Part shown: positions 43,304-52,720 of the stretch, in pieces
Position numbering within the stretch: the stretch's first letter is position 1
Layout: each line of letters starts with the position of its first letter
Origin: Rothia nasimurium
GTDB lineage: Bacteria > Actinomycetota > Actinomycetes > Actinomycetales > Micrococcaceae
Direction of reading: 5' to 3'
Length of the DNA stretch: 64,000 nt
Assembly (NCBI RefSeq): GCF_004569295.1
Contig: NZ_SPQC01000005.1
Span: forward strand, 1 to 64,000
Position numbers and translations under genes: made by a program
The notes under the pieces: model-generated
Seen by the model: only the letters and a program-made list of their open reading frames with translations
What the model was told of the DNA's origin: nothing
The model's database searches: none

Positions 43304-44140
43304 TTACAGGCGGGAGGGGCTGGGCACCTCAGTGGCCAAAGGGCTAGCTTCTACCCAGACCAGGCCGGCGATGCGCCCGGCAGGTTCCTGCCTCTGAGTA
43401 TGGCCGCGGTGTGAGAAGAGGTGCTCATTTTCAAAGGTACAGGCCGCAAGGTCGCTATGCACGCGGGTTACCTGCGGCAGGGCGGCAAGGACGGCGCGGG
43501 CCCCGGCAGGCAGGTCAAGACCGGGGGTACCCCAGGAGGTAGTGGAATAGACCTGGGGAATCAGCTCAGCAGATTCCTGCCGCATGGCTTCGGGAACCTC
43601 GTAACAGCGTCCGCAGATCGAGGGGCCAGTCCAGGCCTGAATGTTCTCGGCACCCTTCTGTGCCATGGCCTCAACCTGGCGTTGAATCACTCCATCGAGC
43701 AGGCCCCGGCGCCCGGCGTGGGCCACGCCCAGGACCGGCCGGCCCGTTACAGCGTGCTCCCCCACAAAGACCAGGGGAATGCAGTCAGCCACCATAATGG
43801 CCAGGGGCCTATCCTCACGAGAGACGGCGGCATCGGCGACCGGTGCAGTATCGAGAATCTCTTGAGGGCTAAGACCCTTCTCAGTTTCGACACCCTGCCG
43901 GTCTGAGACATCCGCATCAAAGACCACGGTGCCGTGCACCTGGTTGAGGTAGCTAAAGCCACAGGAGGCCTCTTCTCCCAGTAGCGTGCTTTCAAGGGCC
44001 TGACGGTAGGATAGCGTCTGCTCAAGATTACTACCCACGTGCAGCCCCAGGTTACCGGCAGCAGCCGATGTGAAGGCCACATTGACTCGAGCGCCGTTTG
44101 CCAGAGTTACTAGCCGATGGGAGAAAAGAGCGTCGGACAT
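43304..44140 (-). CDS. pgeF: Polyphenol oxidase-like PgeF/YlmD family protein
   Basis: A 278-residue DUF152 (LACC1-type) protein. In the family it edits cytoplasmic peptidoglycan precursors or acts as a purine nucleoside phosphorylase. Metal ligands: NQVHGTVVF, MVADCIPLVFVG, VAHAGRRGLLDGV and GPSICGRCYEVP. Start ATG 44140 with AAGG. Sits just after ftsZ on the minus strand, before yggS. Confidence 0.9.
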   Translation of the reverse strand: MSDALFSHRLVTLANGARVNVAFTSAAAGNLGLHVGSNLEQTLSYRQALESTLLGEEASCGFSYLNQVHGTVVFDADVSDRQGVETEKGLSPQEILDTAPVADAAVSREDRPLAIMVADCIPLVFVGEHAVTGRPVLGVAHAGRRGLLDGVIQRQVEAMAQKGAENIQAWTGPSICGRCYEVPEAMRQESAELIPQVYSTTSWGTPGLDLPAGARAVLAALPQVTRVHSDLAACTFENEHLFSHRGHTQRQEPAGRIAGLVWVEASPLATEVPSPSRL

Positions 44141-44182
44141 GGGCCTTGCCTATCTTTCGAAAAAGAGCGGGAAATGCTGAAG

Positions 44183-44214
44183 GGGGTGAAAGCTAAGTCT
44201 AGCTTTCACCCCCT
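44183..44214 (-). terminator. Hairpin after ftsZ
   Basis: A perfect 14-bp stem (44183-44196 with 44201-44214) with a 4-base loop AGTC. No strong T tract; probably an mRNA processing or partial stop site between ftsZ and pgeF. Confidence 0.55.
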
Positions 44215-44262
44215 CTCGACCTTTAGACGGCTTATTTTCCGTCTAGGGTGGGTCTGAAGTTT

Positions 44263-45471
44263 TTACTTCAGGAAGTCGGGCACATCGAGGGTATCACGAC
44301 GTGCTGCCTGGGAGTCCTCAACAACGGGGGGCAGGTCAACGTCGAAGCCAGCGTTGGTGGGAACGTCGTTGCCGCCCTTGTTCCAGCTATTACCTGCTGC
44401 GGGTGCTGAGCCGAAGCCAGAACCTGCGGCGGGAGCTGCTGAAGCGCCACCGAAGTTCTGCTGGGTACGAGCAGCCTGGTTAGCGGCGGGGTTGGTGTTG
44501 TTGGAGTTGGTTTCGGGGTTGACCGAGTCAAAGCCTGCAGCAATAACGGTCACGCGAGCCTCGTCACCCAGAGCGTCGTCAATGACGGCGCCGAAGATGA
44601 TGTTGGCATCGGGGTGAGCAACTTCCTGCACCAGGCGGGCAGCTTCGTTGATTTCGAAGAGGCCCAGGTCTGAACCACCCTGGATGGAGAGCAGGACGCC
44701 GTGAGCACCGTCGATGGATGCTTCCAGCAGGGGTGAGGCGATAGCCAGTTCGGCTGCCTTGACGGCGCGGTCTTCACCGGAGGCTGAGCCGATACCCATG
44801 AGAGCTGAACCTGCACCCTGCATGACGGACTTGACGTCTGCAAAGTCGAGGTTAATCAGGCCGGGGGTGGTGATCAGGTCGGTGATGCCCTGGACACCGG
44901 AGAGCAGAACCTGGTCTGCTGACTTGAAGGCGTCGAGCATGGAGACGTTACGATCCGAGATGGAGAGCAGGCGGTCGTTGGGGATAACGATCAGGGTGTC
45001 GACCTCGTCGCGCAGGGCGGCGATACCGGTCTCGGCCTGGTTGGAGCGGCGACGGCCTTCAAAGGTGAAGGGACGGGTCACAACGCCGATGGTCAGTGCA
45101 CCCAGGGAGCGGGCGATGCGGGCAACAACGGGAGCGCCACCGGTACCGGTGCCACCACCTTCACCTGCAGTTACGAAAACCATGTCGGCGCCCTTGAGTA
45201 CCTCTTCGATTTCCTGTTCGTGGTCTTCTGCTGCCTGGCGTCCAACGTCGGGGTTAGCGCCTGCACCCAGGCCGCGGGTCAGTTCGCGACCCACGTCGAG
45301 CTTGACGTCGGCGTCAGACATGAGCAGAGCCTGGGCGTCGGTGTTGATCGCAATGAATTCAACGCCACGCAGACCAACCTCAATCATGCGGTTGACAGCG
45401 TTGACGCCACCGCCGCCGATACCGACGACCTTAATGACTGCCAGGTAGTTCTGGGGAGTTGCTGTATCCAT
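44263..45471 (-). CDS. ftsZ: Cell division tubulin FtsZ
   Basis: A 402-residue FtsZ, the GTPase ring of division. The GTP motif [15 protein letters not shown] (residues 104-116) and the T7 region [11 protein letters not shown] are intact. The globular part ends near residue 315 (VIAAGF); the linker is Asn/Ala/Gly-rich; the C-terminal peptide is [10 protein letters not shown], the SepF/FtsW-binding tail. Start ATG 45471 with TAGGGA upstream. It is separated from ftsQ by an AT-rich leader of 195 bases that probably carries its own promoters. Confidence 0.98.
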   Translation of the reverse strand: MDTATPQNYLAVIKVVGIGGGGVNAVNRMIEVGLRGVEFIAINTDAQALLMSDADVKLDVGRELTRGLGAGANPDVGRQAAEDHEQEIEEVLKGADMVFVTAGEGGGTGTGGAPVVARIARSLGALTIGVVTRPFTFEGRRRSNQAETGIAALRDEVDTLIVIPNDRLLSISDRNVSMLDAFKSADQVLLSGVQGITDLITTPGLINLDFADVKSVMQGAGSALMGIGSASGEDRAVKAAELAIASPLLEASIDGAHGVLLSIQGGSDLGLFEINEAARLVQEVAHPDANIIFGAVIDDALGDEARVTVIAAGFDSVNPETNSNNTNPAANQAARTQQNFGGASAAPAAGSGFGSAPAAGNSWNKGGNDVPTNAGFDVDLPPVVEDSQAARRDTLDVPDFLK

Positions 45472-45666
45472 GGATTCCCTACTAATTTGTGCCTTGTTTC
45501 AAACCAACTCAACCTCAGAGTGAAAGTTGAGATTGGAGTAAACCTATTGTTTCAATCAATGAAAGAGTATCAACTTCACCTTGCAATGTCGCCCTCGTTT
45601 CACCCGTGACCTTATTTTTCTCAGAAAATATCAAGGTCAAGGAGGAACTTTAGGTAGAAGTTGAAA
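45472..45666 (-). promoter_or_regulatory. AT-rich leader of ftsZ
   Basis: 195 bases between ftsQ stop and ftsZ start, much richer in A+T than its surroundings. Several minus-strand TTGAYM -35-like hexamers (TTGACC, TTGATA, TTGAAA) are visible, without one convincing -10 partner. Expected place for independent ftsZ promoters. Confidence 0.5.
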
Positions 45667-46560
45667 CTATTTTACGGTGGGGACGAGGGGGCTTGAAACA
45701 TCGTAGGTTTCTACGGCCTGCTGGCTATTCACGGAATCCATAAGCTGAACTAGAACCTTAGCTTTAAGGCCGCTGTCTTCCGGGGTTCCCCAAACCACCT
45801 GCGTCCCGTCCACCATTTCCAAGGTAATGGTTGATGCAGAGTCGGCCTTAGCCTCAGATACCTGAGACAAAATCGAGGTCGGCAAGGCCGCCAGTACACC
45901 GGTTACGGTACTAAAAGCAGCCGATCCCAGAATATCCAGGCCTCCGGCAACCAGCGGAACGCCGGCGTCCTCGACCGAGGCTGCGGTGCCCAGTTGCACG
46001 CCCTCGTTATCAACCAGCACGAAGCTACCCTCATTCTCCACCACAGCCACGGGCACCCGCTCATGCAGCTGCACCACCAGCTCGTGGGGCGGATTCGCCT
46101 GCAGGGTCACCCCGTAGAGCACGTTCTCGTTACCGATTAGAGAGGCAACCTCAGCCTCGCTAATGCGGGTCATGGGCGCTCCCTGGAGCTGGCTCAGCTG
46201 CTGCTGCACGGTAGCCTCGTCTAGCAGAGAAGCGCCTTCTACCGTAATCGTCCGGGTAGCCAGCAGGGGCGAGAAGAAAACAACCCCCACAAAAATCAGG
46301 GTAGCGAGCACCAGGGTACCCGCCCCGTAGGCCCACTTCTTCCAGCTACCAGCTGCCCGACGCTTGGGGCGCAACTGCACGGGAGCAGAAGGCAGGCTCT
46401 GAGGCTCGCTCTGCCCGCTCTGCCGCTCCTCTTCCTGGGCCTGGCGCCACTGGGCGAAACGACTGTTTTCAGAGATATCCACCAGGTTATCGCCAGCCTC
46501 TGGTAGCTGGCTTACCTTAGCGGAGTTCAGGCGAATACGGGGCTTCTTTTCATCGGCCAC
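45667..46560 (-). CDS. ftsQ: Cell division protein FtsQ
   Basis: A 297-residue bitopic membrane protein. Cytoplasmic N-terminus of about 90 residues, one helix near 92-114 (YGAGTLVLATLIFVGVVFF), the POTRA domain beginning ATRTITVEGASLLDEATVQQQL, then the FtsQ beta domain (LVVQLHERVPVAVVENEGSFVLVDNEGVQL). Start GTG 46560 overlaps the murC stop by one base (TAGTG). Confidence 0.95.
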   Translation of the reverse strand: MADEKKPRIRLNSAKVSQLPEAGDNLVDISENSRFAQWRQAQEEERQSGQSEPQSLPSAPVQLRPKRRAAGSWKKWAYGAGTLVLATLIFVGVVFFSPLLATRTITVEGASLLDEATVQQQLSQLQGAPMTRISEAEVASLIGNENVLYGVTLQANPPHELVVQLHERVPVAVVENEGSFVLVDNEGVQLGTAASVEDAGVPLVAGGLDILGSAAFSTVTGVLAALPTSILSQVSEAKADSASTITLEMVDGTQVVWGTPEDSGLKAKVLVQLMDSVNSQQAVETYDVSSPLVPTVK

Positions 46561-48050
46561 TAGAGCGCAGCACCTTCACGGGCAGAAAGTTTCTCTACCA
46601 GCACCCGCCCCAGGGCAGTCACGTCACCGGCGCCGACCGTCATGATGATATCGCCGGGCAGAGCGGCGGCTACGACAGCGTCAATCGCCTGGTCAGTGCT
46701 CTCAGCGTAGTACACCTCGGAGAAACCGGCCTCGGTGATGAGGTGGCTGGTCACCCCCTCCATGGGCTTCTCACGGGCAGGGTAGATATCAAGCACGTAG
46801 CTGCGGTCAGCCTGAGACAGCGACTCAGCGAATTCGGTAGCGAACTCCTTGGTGCGGGAGAAAAGGTGGGGCTGGAAAATCACGTAGAGGTTATGCCCGG
46901 CGGCAACCGTGCGGCCAGTTTCCAGAGCACGGTGCACCTCGGTAGGGTGATGGGCATAGTCATCAAAGACCTTAACCCCGGCTGCCTCGCCGCGCAGGGT
47001 AAAGCGGCGGTCAGTACCCGAGAAGTGGGCCAGCGCTTTCACGGCCTCTTCGGGGCTGGCACCTGCCAGCAGGGCACAGACAAAGGACGCCGTAGCGTTG
47101 AGCTGGTTATGAATGCCGGGCACCGGCAGGGTCAGGGTAATCTGCCCCGCGAACTGCTGGCCGCCTACGGTGAAGTCCCAGACCAGGTTTGAAGAGCAGT
47201 CGGTTCCTTCAGAGGTGATACCGGTCAGGCAAACCATAGCGCCCCCCCCCTCACCGTAGGTGACAACCTGCACGCCGGCGTCCGCGGCCTGAGCCGCGAG
47301 GGTGGCTGCGCCGGCGTCGTCAGAGCAGGTCACGAAGACACCGCTGGGTGCCATAGAGGCGATAAAGCGGTTGAATGCCTCGAAAACCCGCTCGTTGGTG
47401 CCGTAGAAGTCCAGGTGGTCGGGCTCGGCGTTGGTAATAACCGCAATCTCGGGGCGGTAGCGTACAAAGGAGCCGTCGGATTCATCAGCTTCAGCTACGA
47501 ACCAGGAGTCCGGGCCAGACGCCCCCAGGTGGGCATTGGTGTTATAGCCGGAGATGGTAGAGCCAACCGCAAAAGAGGGGTCCAGCCCCAGGCCGTCTAG
47601 CATCACCGAAATCATAGATGAGGTAGTGGTCTTACCGTGGGTACCGGCGACCGCAATCACCTTGGAGTCCCGCATGGTCGCCGCCAGAGCCTCAGAGCGG
47701 TGCAGCACGCGCAGGCCGCGGGCCCGGGCAGCAGCGAGTTCGGAGTTATCCTCACGAATCGCGGTTGAAATCACCACGGTATCGACACCCTCGATATTTT
47801 CAGCTGCCTGGGGCACCGATACCAGGGCACCCAGCTCTCGCAGGCTATCGACAGCGGCACTTTCAGCCTGGTCAGACCCGCTCACGGTCATGCCAGCGCG
47901 CAGCATCAGCCGGGCGATAGCCGACATACCGGCCCCGCCAATACCCACAAAATGCGCCCGGCCCAGATCGGCCAGGGCCGGACGCTCGGGGAAGGGAGGG
48001 TTGAGGGGTGCGGGAAGGTCGATTGAAAGATCCATTAGTGAGGTGCTCAT
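46560..48050 (-). CDS. murC: UDP-N-acetylmuramate-L-alanine ligase
   Basis: A 496-residue Mur ligase that adds the first L-alanine to UDP-MurNAc. Rossmann motif HFVGIGGAGMSAIARLM, ATP loop VAVAGTHGKTTTSSM (residues near 130), central DAPEPDHLDFYGT (Asp/Lys acyl-phosphate site region), and C-terminal DDYAHHPTEV. In the middle is a run of nine G in the coding strand (47242-47250, C on the plus strand) coding GEGGGAM. The start ATG overlaps the murG stop by four bases (ATGA). Confidence 0.97.
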   Translation of the reverse strand: MSTSLMDLSIDLPAPLNPPFPERPALADLGRAHFVGIGGAGMSAIARLMLRAGMTVSGSDQAESAAVDSLRELGALVSVPQAAENIEGVDTVVISTAIREDNSELAAARARGLRVLHRSEALAATMRDSKVIAVAGTHGKTTTSSMISVMLDGLGLDPSFAVGSTISGYNTNAHLGASGPDSWFVAEADESDGSFVRYRPEIAVITNAEPDHLDFYGTNERVFEAFNRFIASMAPSGVFVTCSDDAGAATLAAQAADAGVQVVTYGEGGGAMVCLTGITSEGTDCSSNLVWDFTVGGQQFAGQITLTLPVPGIHNQLNATASFVCALLAGASPEEAVKALAHFSGTDRRFTLRGEAAGVKVFDDYAHHPTEVHRALETGRTVAAGHNLYVIFQPHLFSRTKEFATEFAESLSQADRSYVLDIYPAREKPMEGVTSHLITEAGFSEVYYAESTDQAIDAVVAAALPGDIIMTVGAGDVTALGRVLVEKLSAREGAAL

Positions 48051-49144
48051 GCGCGGGCCGCCTTCAGTACTTCGTCTGCCATAACCTGCGCGGCATCGCG
48101 GATGCCGTGCCGGTAGGACTTTTCTGCCATGTCGGTAAGTTTATCGGTGTCTGCCAGCAGAGCAGGTACATTCTGGCGGAACCAGCTAGCGGTGAAATCT
48201 GAGTCGTCTACCAGCAGGGCTGCCCCGGCAGCCACCAGGGAACGGGCGTTGAGAGCCTGCTCGCCGTTGCCGATGGGCAAGGGAACAAAGATAGCCGGTA
48301 GGCCCACGGCAGCGACCTCGCTGACGGTTGCCGCACCAGAGCGCACAATCATAAGGTCAGCAGCTGCATAGACATCTTCCATGGAGGTAATGAACTCAAC
48401 CTGCTGGTAGCCGGGGGCGGTACGGAGTACCCCGGACTCGTCCTTAACCGCCTTGTCACGGCCGGTGATGTGCAGTAGCTGGTAGCCTGCCGGGCCAATC
48501 TCATCGATGATTTCGGCAACTGCCCGGTTGAGGCTCAAGGCGCCCAAGGACCCGCCGGTGACCACCAGAGTAGGCAGGGCTGAGTCAAGGCCCAGACGCT
48601 CCCGGGCAGCACCCTGTTCAGAGGCACGGTCGAGGTTGGCGATGTTCTGGCGCATAGGCATACCCACGGTGCGGGCACCGGCGATGGGGGTATCGGGGAA
48701 GGCGGTAGCTACCAGGGCAGCCTTCTTCGCGCCAACCTTGTTGGCGAGGCCAGGCTTGGCATTGGCCTCGTGGATTACTACGGGTACACCGAGCTTACGG
48801 GCTGCCAGGTACATGGGGGTGCACACGTAACCACCTACGCCCACTAAGACGTCCGCCCCGGTGTCGGTCAGAATCTTCTCGGCCTGCTTGAGCGATGCCC
48901 GGAACCGGCCAGGGAACTTGATCGCGTCCAGGTTGGGGCGACGGGGGAAGGGCGCCTTAGGGATAAAGCTGATGTCGAAGCCTGCTGCCGGTACGAGCCG
49001 GGCCTCCATACTGTTTTCAGTGCCGACAGTCATGATGGTGACGTCAGGCTCGCGCTCCTGGAGGGCTCGGGCAATGGCCAGCATGGGGTTGATATGCCCG
49101 GCTGTGCCGCCGCCTGCCAGCACAACAGTGGGTGCGTGGGTCAT
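48047..49144 (-). CDS. murG: UDP-GlcNAc transferase MurG (lipid II synthesis)
   Basis: A 365-residue GT28 glycosyltransferase converting lipid I to lipid II on the inner membrane face. N-terminal glycine loops VLAGGGTAGHINPMLAIARAL, GVGGYVCTPMYLAARKLG, and HEANAKPGLANK; C-terminal donor site VTGGSLGALSLNRAV and the GSGAxT-like RSGAATVSEVAAVGLPAIFVPLPIG. Starts at ATG 49144; the following murC overlaps its end. Confidence 0.97.
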   Translation of the reverse strand: MTHAPTVVLAGGGTAGHINPMLAIARALQEREPDVTIMTVGTENSMEARLVPAAGFDISFIPKAPFPRRPNLDAIKFPGRFRASLKQAEKILTDTGADVLVGVGGYVCTPMYLAARKLGVPVVIHEANAKPGLANKVGAKKAALVATAFPDTPIAGARTVGMPMRQNIANLDRASEQGAARERLGLDSALPTLVVTGGSLGALSLNRAVAEIIDEIGPAGYQLLHITGRDKAVKDESGVLRTAPGYQQVEFITSMEDVYAAADLMIVRSGAATVSEVAAVGLPAIFVPLPIGNGEQALNARSLVAAGAALLVDDSDFTASWFRQNVPALLADTDKLTDMAEKSYRHGIRDAAQVMADEVLKAARA

Positions 49145-49243
49145 CAGGTTTCACTCCCTTAGTGTTCTGTTTCGACCCTTAGTTTACGCGGATTGGGCTA
49201 CAGGCACACCTTGAGGCCTCTTGTCGTGAGCCACCTTACCCTC

Positions 49244-51070
49244 TTAGTGCTCCTCGGGGAGCTTGCGGGCTTTGCGGATAGTGCGCAGGCCAGCGGGCAG
49301 TTTTTGCTCCTTGGGGGCGGGGGCTTGCAGCTCGGTGGTCTGCGGTCCGGCAGGCTGATGGGCAGTAGCTCGTGAGGCTGCCGCAAGCAGCTTGACTGCG
49401 GTGGTGGGCGCAGCCGGGCGGGCAGGGTGCTGGGGCTGAGCCGCAGTGGTGCGGGTGTGAGCCTGCTGCACGCTGGCAGAGGGGCGGGCACCGCTGGCCG
49501 AGCTAGAGCGTCGGGCCATAGCGGCCTCGGCGCTGGCTTCAGCTGACAGGGGGCTTGACCGGCGGACGGTCTGGGCGGACGGACGCGCCGTAGCTGCCGA
49601 AGGCCTCACGGTGCGTGCACTCCCCTGGGTGCGTTGAGGGGCGGACGCCGCCGGTCGTGCCGGGGTACGCCCGTCGACGAGGGCGCCCAGGCGGGTGGTG
49701 AGCTTATCGAGAGTCCAGCCTGTGCCGTCGGGGTCTGCAGCGATGACGGCCTGCTCCCGCTCAGCGATACGGGCCAGGGCAAGGCGGCGGGCGGCGTCCT
49801 TTTGCATCTTGCTGTTGGCGATGCCGGTACGCTCCCCCACAATCGGGTTAAGGGGGGTCTGCCGGGCAAAGGCGATAAGAATACCGATGCCGGTCAGCGA
49901 CGACACCAGAGCGGAGCCACCAGCAGAAATAAAGGGCAGGGGCACACCGATGACAGGCATGAGCCCTACTACCATGGCGATGTTGAGCAGGGCCTGGCCG
50001 ACGATCCAGGTGATGATGCCGATGGTGGCGTAGCGGATAAAGAGGTCAGAGGAGCGCAGCAGGATACGCATAGCGCAGTAGATCAGAGCTGCGTAGAGCA
50101 GCAGGACGGCGATAGCGCCGATCAGACCCAGTTCTTCACCGACCACCGCGAAAATGTAGTCGTTGTGGGCTTCGGGCAGGTAGTTGTACTTCTGGCGGGA
50201 CTGGCCCAGGCCCACACCCCAGAAGCCGCCGGTAGCGAGCGCTGCCAGGCCAGAGTTGGCCTGGTCGCAGGTGGCCTCAACGCAGTCGCGCCAGAAGGCA
50301 AAGGTGTTGAAGAGACGCTCGATGCGGTTGGGGCTGATGGCTACCATCATGATGGCTGCCAAGGTGCCCAGGCCCGCGCTAATCATCACGAGCCCGCGGG
50401 AGGGACGGGCCGCCAGGAAGATTGCACTGAAGAAGAGAGCGTAGATGAGTACGGTGCCCACGTCGTGGCCTGCCAGGATCAGGGTGATAATCAGACCAAA
50501 GCCGAGGAGGGCAGGAATGAGCCCCTTGTAGGCGGTCTGGGCCAGGGTTCCCCGGTCGATGCGCCCCTGACGGGAGTAGACCGAGGCCAGCCAGAGAATC
50601 ATGATGGGTTTGGCGAATTCTGAGGGCTGAATCGAGAAACCAGCGATGTTAATCCAGTTGCGGTTGCCGTTGACGGTGCTACCTACAAAAATCACGGCGA
50701 TGAGCAGTAGGGCTGCTGCCCCCAGCAGGGTGTGCACCGCCCAGGGCCGCCGGTACCAGATTACCGGTACCAGGTAGCCCACGAGCAGCATAGCAACGAG
50801 ACCCAGTACCGCGAACATGCCCTGGGAGCGGGCCTGGCTGAAGGCTCCCGCACCCGATGAAATCTGTTCCACACTTGAGGCAGAGAGCACCATCATCACG
50901 CCGAAGAGGGTGAGCACGGTGGCGGTCACCACCAGTACGATGGGCACATCGGTCAGCACCATGGAGCCCAAACGCACCTGGGCGTTCTCCCAGGTGCTCC
51001 GGGCCCGCCCCCAGGCTCGTCGAATCAAGCCAGGACGCTGCGGTGACCGGGTTTCTGTTGCCAGTCTCAT
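49244..51070 (-). CDS. ftsW: FtsW-type peptidoglycan glycosyltransferase with long tail
   Basis: A 608-residue SEDS protein that polymerises lipid II at the septum with FtsI. The membrane core (residues about 40-415) holds roughly ten helices; SEDS markers NGNRNWINIAGFSIQPSEFAKP, AGHDVGTVLIY and PLPFISAGGSALVSSL are present, with the catalytic Asp of the AGHD motif. The C-terminal 190 residues are a cytoplasmic Ala/Pro/Arg/Ser-rich, low-complexity tail, much longer than in most FtsW. It is between murG and murD, as normal. Confidence 0.95.
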   Translation of the reverse strand: MRLATETRSPQRPGLIRRAWGRARSTWENAQVRLGSMVLTDVPIVLVVTATVLTLFGVMMVLSASSVEQISSGAGAFSQARSQGMFAVLGLVAMLLVGYLVPVIWYRRPWAVHTLLGAAALLLIAVIFVGSTVNGNRNWINIAGFSIQPSEFAKPIMILWLASVYSRQGRIDRGTLAQTAYKGLIPALLGFGLIITLILAGHDVGTVLIYALFFSAIFLAARPSRGLVMISAGLGTLAAIMMVAISPNRIERLFNTFAFWRDCVEATCDQANSGLAALATGGFWGVGLGQSRQKYNYLPEAHNDYIFAVVGEELGLIGAIAVLLLYAALIYCAMRILLRSSDLFIRYATIGIITWIVGQALLNIAMVVGLMPVIGVPLPFISAGGSALVSSLTGIGILIAFARQTPLNPIVGERTGIANSKMQKDAARRLALARIAEREQAVIAADPDGTGWTLDKLTTRLGALVDGRTPARPAASAPQRTQGSARTVRPSAATARPSAQTVRRSSPLSAEASAEAAMARRSSSASGARPSASVQQAHTRTTAAQPQHPARPAAPTTAVKLLAAASRATAHQPAGPQTTELQAPAPKEQKLPAGLRTIRKARKLPEEH

Positions 51071-51184
51071 AGTCTTTTCGCTTCTCTTCTCTCGGGTAAG
51101 GGCGCCCCGCCCTAGGTGCGGTTAAAGGTGAGGGAGGGTGGGAACCAGTGGTTACTGATTACCCGCCCTCCGCATCGGTAGGTT

Positions 51185-52720
51185 TTAGGAATTAATCTGA
51201 TTGACCAGGTCGGCTACCGCGTCGATGAAGGCGTTGCCGCGTTCAGCGTAGGAGGTGAACTGGTCCATTGAGGCTGCGGCAGGGGCCATGAGTACGGTGT
51301 CGTTCTGTTCCGAAATCTCGTGGGCCTTGGCGACCGCCAGTTTCATGACGGCTCGTCCGTCGCTGGCATCGGCCAGCAGGGAGCTCTCGCTGATCTTGTA
51401 GACCGGCACATCTGGGGCCTGCTCAGCCAGCGCTGATACCAGGGCTGCGGTGTCGGTGCCGATCATGACCACGGCCTTGAGGCGGTCCTTGTGTTCAGCA
51501 ACCAGCTCGTCGTAGGTCACGCCCTTCGAGAGGCCACCGGCTACCCAAATCACGGGGTTGAACGAGGCCAGCGAAGCATTCGCTGCGTGGGGGTTGGTGG
51601 CCTTAGAGTCGTTGACCCAGAGCACCCCGTGGGTGTTGGCCACCAGCTGGATGCGGTGGGCACCGGGCTCGTAGTTCTGCAAGCCTGCCTTGACCTGTTC
51701 AGGTTCAATACCGGCTGCCCGGGTCAGGGCAGCGGCAACCAGGGCGTTTTCTACGGTGTGCTTGGTCGGCAGCTGGCCGGTATCTGCAACTTCGGCCACT
51801 TCCAGGGCCTGGTTGCGGCGGTCACCGAGGAAGGCCCGGTCAATGAGCAGGCCGTCAATCACACCCAGCATGGAAAGACCTGGAGTATCGGCCCAGAAAC
51901 CGATGGCGCGAGCGCCCTCGACGACGTCCGCCTCTTCGACCATCTGTACGATCTCGGGGTAGTTGGCGTTGAAGATGCAGGCTACCTGAGTGTTCTCGTA
52001 GATACGGGCTTTATCGGCCAGGTAGTTCTCGTAGCCAGCGTGCCAGTCGACGTGGTCTTCTGCCACGTTGAGCACGACAGAGGCTAAGGGCGAAATGGAG
52101 TAGGTCCAGTGCAGCTGGAAGCTGGAGAGCTCCACGGCGAAGAAGTCGTAGTCGACGGGGTCGCGCAGGGCATCCAGGATGGGGGTGCCGACGTTACCCA
52201 CGGCAATGGCCTTGTAGCCTGCGGTCTGCAGGATAGATTCGGTCATGCCTACGGTGGTGGTCTTGCCGTTGGTGCCGGTAATGGCCAGCCAGGGGGCGAC
52301 CTTGCGTCCTTCGCGCTGGCGCAAGCGCCAGGCTAGCTCTACATCGCCCCAGATCTGGATCTTCTGGGCTACCGCATCGGCCAGAATGCCGATGGTGGGG
52401 GCAAGCCCGGGTGAGGTGACCACTAGGTCAGCGGGCTGGCCCTCGACTAGGGGCAGGGCGTCCATGGCTCCGGTGCCCAGCACCGAACCGGCTGCGCCCA
52501 AAATCTTGAGGGTATCTGCCTTGCCGCGGGTGACCTCGTTATCGTTACCGTCCACCACAACTACGCGGGCACCCAGCTCGATGAGGGTGTCAGCGGATGA
52601 GAATCCAGAGATGCCCAGGCCCGCTACGACCACGCGCAGGCCGGCCCAGTCGGATTCCCAGCTGGTCAGCGCTTCCAGGCGCTCGTAGCCGTAGACGGGG
52701 TTTGCGTTACTTGCCTTCAT
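51185..52720 (-). CDS. murD: UDP-MurNAc-alanine-D-glutamate ligase
   Basis: A 511-residue Mur ligase adding D-glutamate. N-terminal Rossmann fold VVVAGLGISGFSSADTLIELG, ATP loop AITGTNGKTTTVGM, central NVAEDHVDWHAGYENYLADKARIYENT (acyl-phosphate site), C-terminal VNDSKATNPHAANASL. Start ATG 52720 overlaps the mraY stop by one base. Confidence 0.97.
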   Translation of the reverse strand: MKASNANPVYGYERLEALTSWESDWAGLRVVVAGLGISGFSSADTLIELGARVVVVDGNDNEVTRGKADTLKILGAAGSVLGTGAMDALPLVEGQPADLVVTSPGLAPTIGILADAVAQKIQIWGDVELAWRLRQREGRKVAPWLAITGTNGKTTTVGMTESILQTAGYKAIAVGNVGTPILDALRDPVDYDFFAVELSSFQLHWTYSISPLASVVLNVAEDHVDWHAGYENYLADKARIYENTQVACIFNANYPEIVQMVEEADVVEGARAIGFWADTPGLSMLGVIDGLLIDRAFLGDRRNQALEVAEVADTGQLPTKHTVENALVAAALTRAAGIEPEQVKAGLQNYEPGAHRIQLVANTHGVLWVNDSKATNPHAANASLASFNPVIWVAGGLSKGVTYDELVAEHKDRLKAVVMIGTDTAALVSALAEQAPDVPVYKISESSLLADASDGRAVMKLAVAKAHEISEQNDTVLMAPAAASMDQFTSYAERGNAFIDAVADLVNQINS

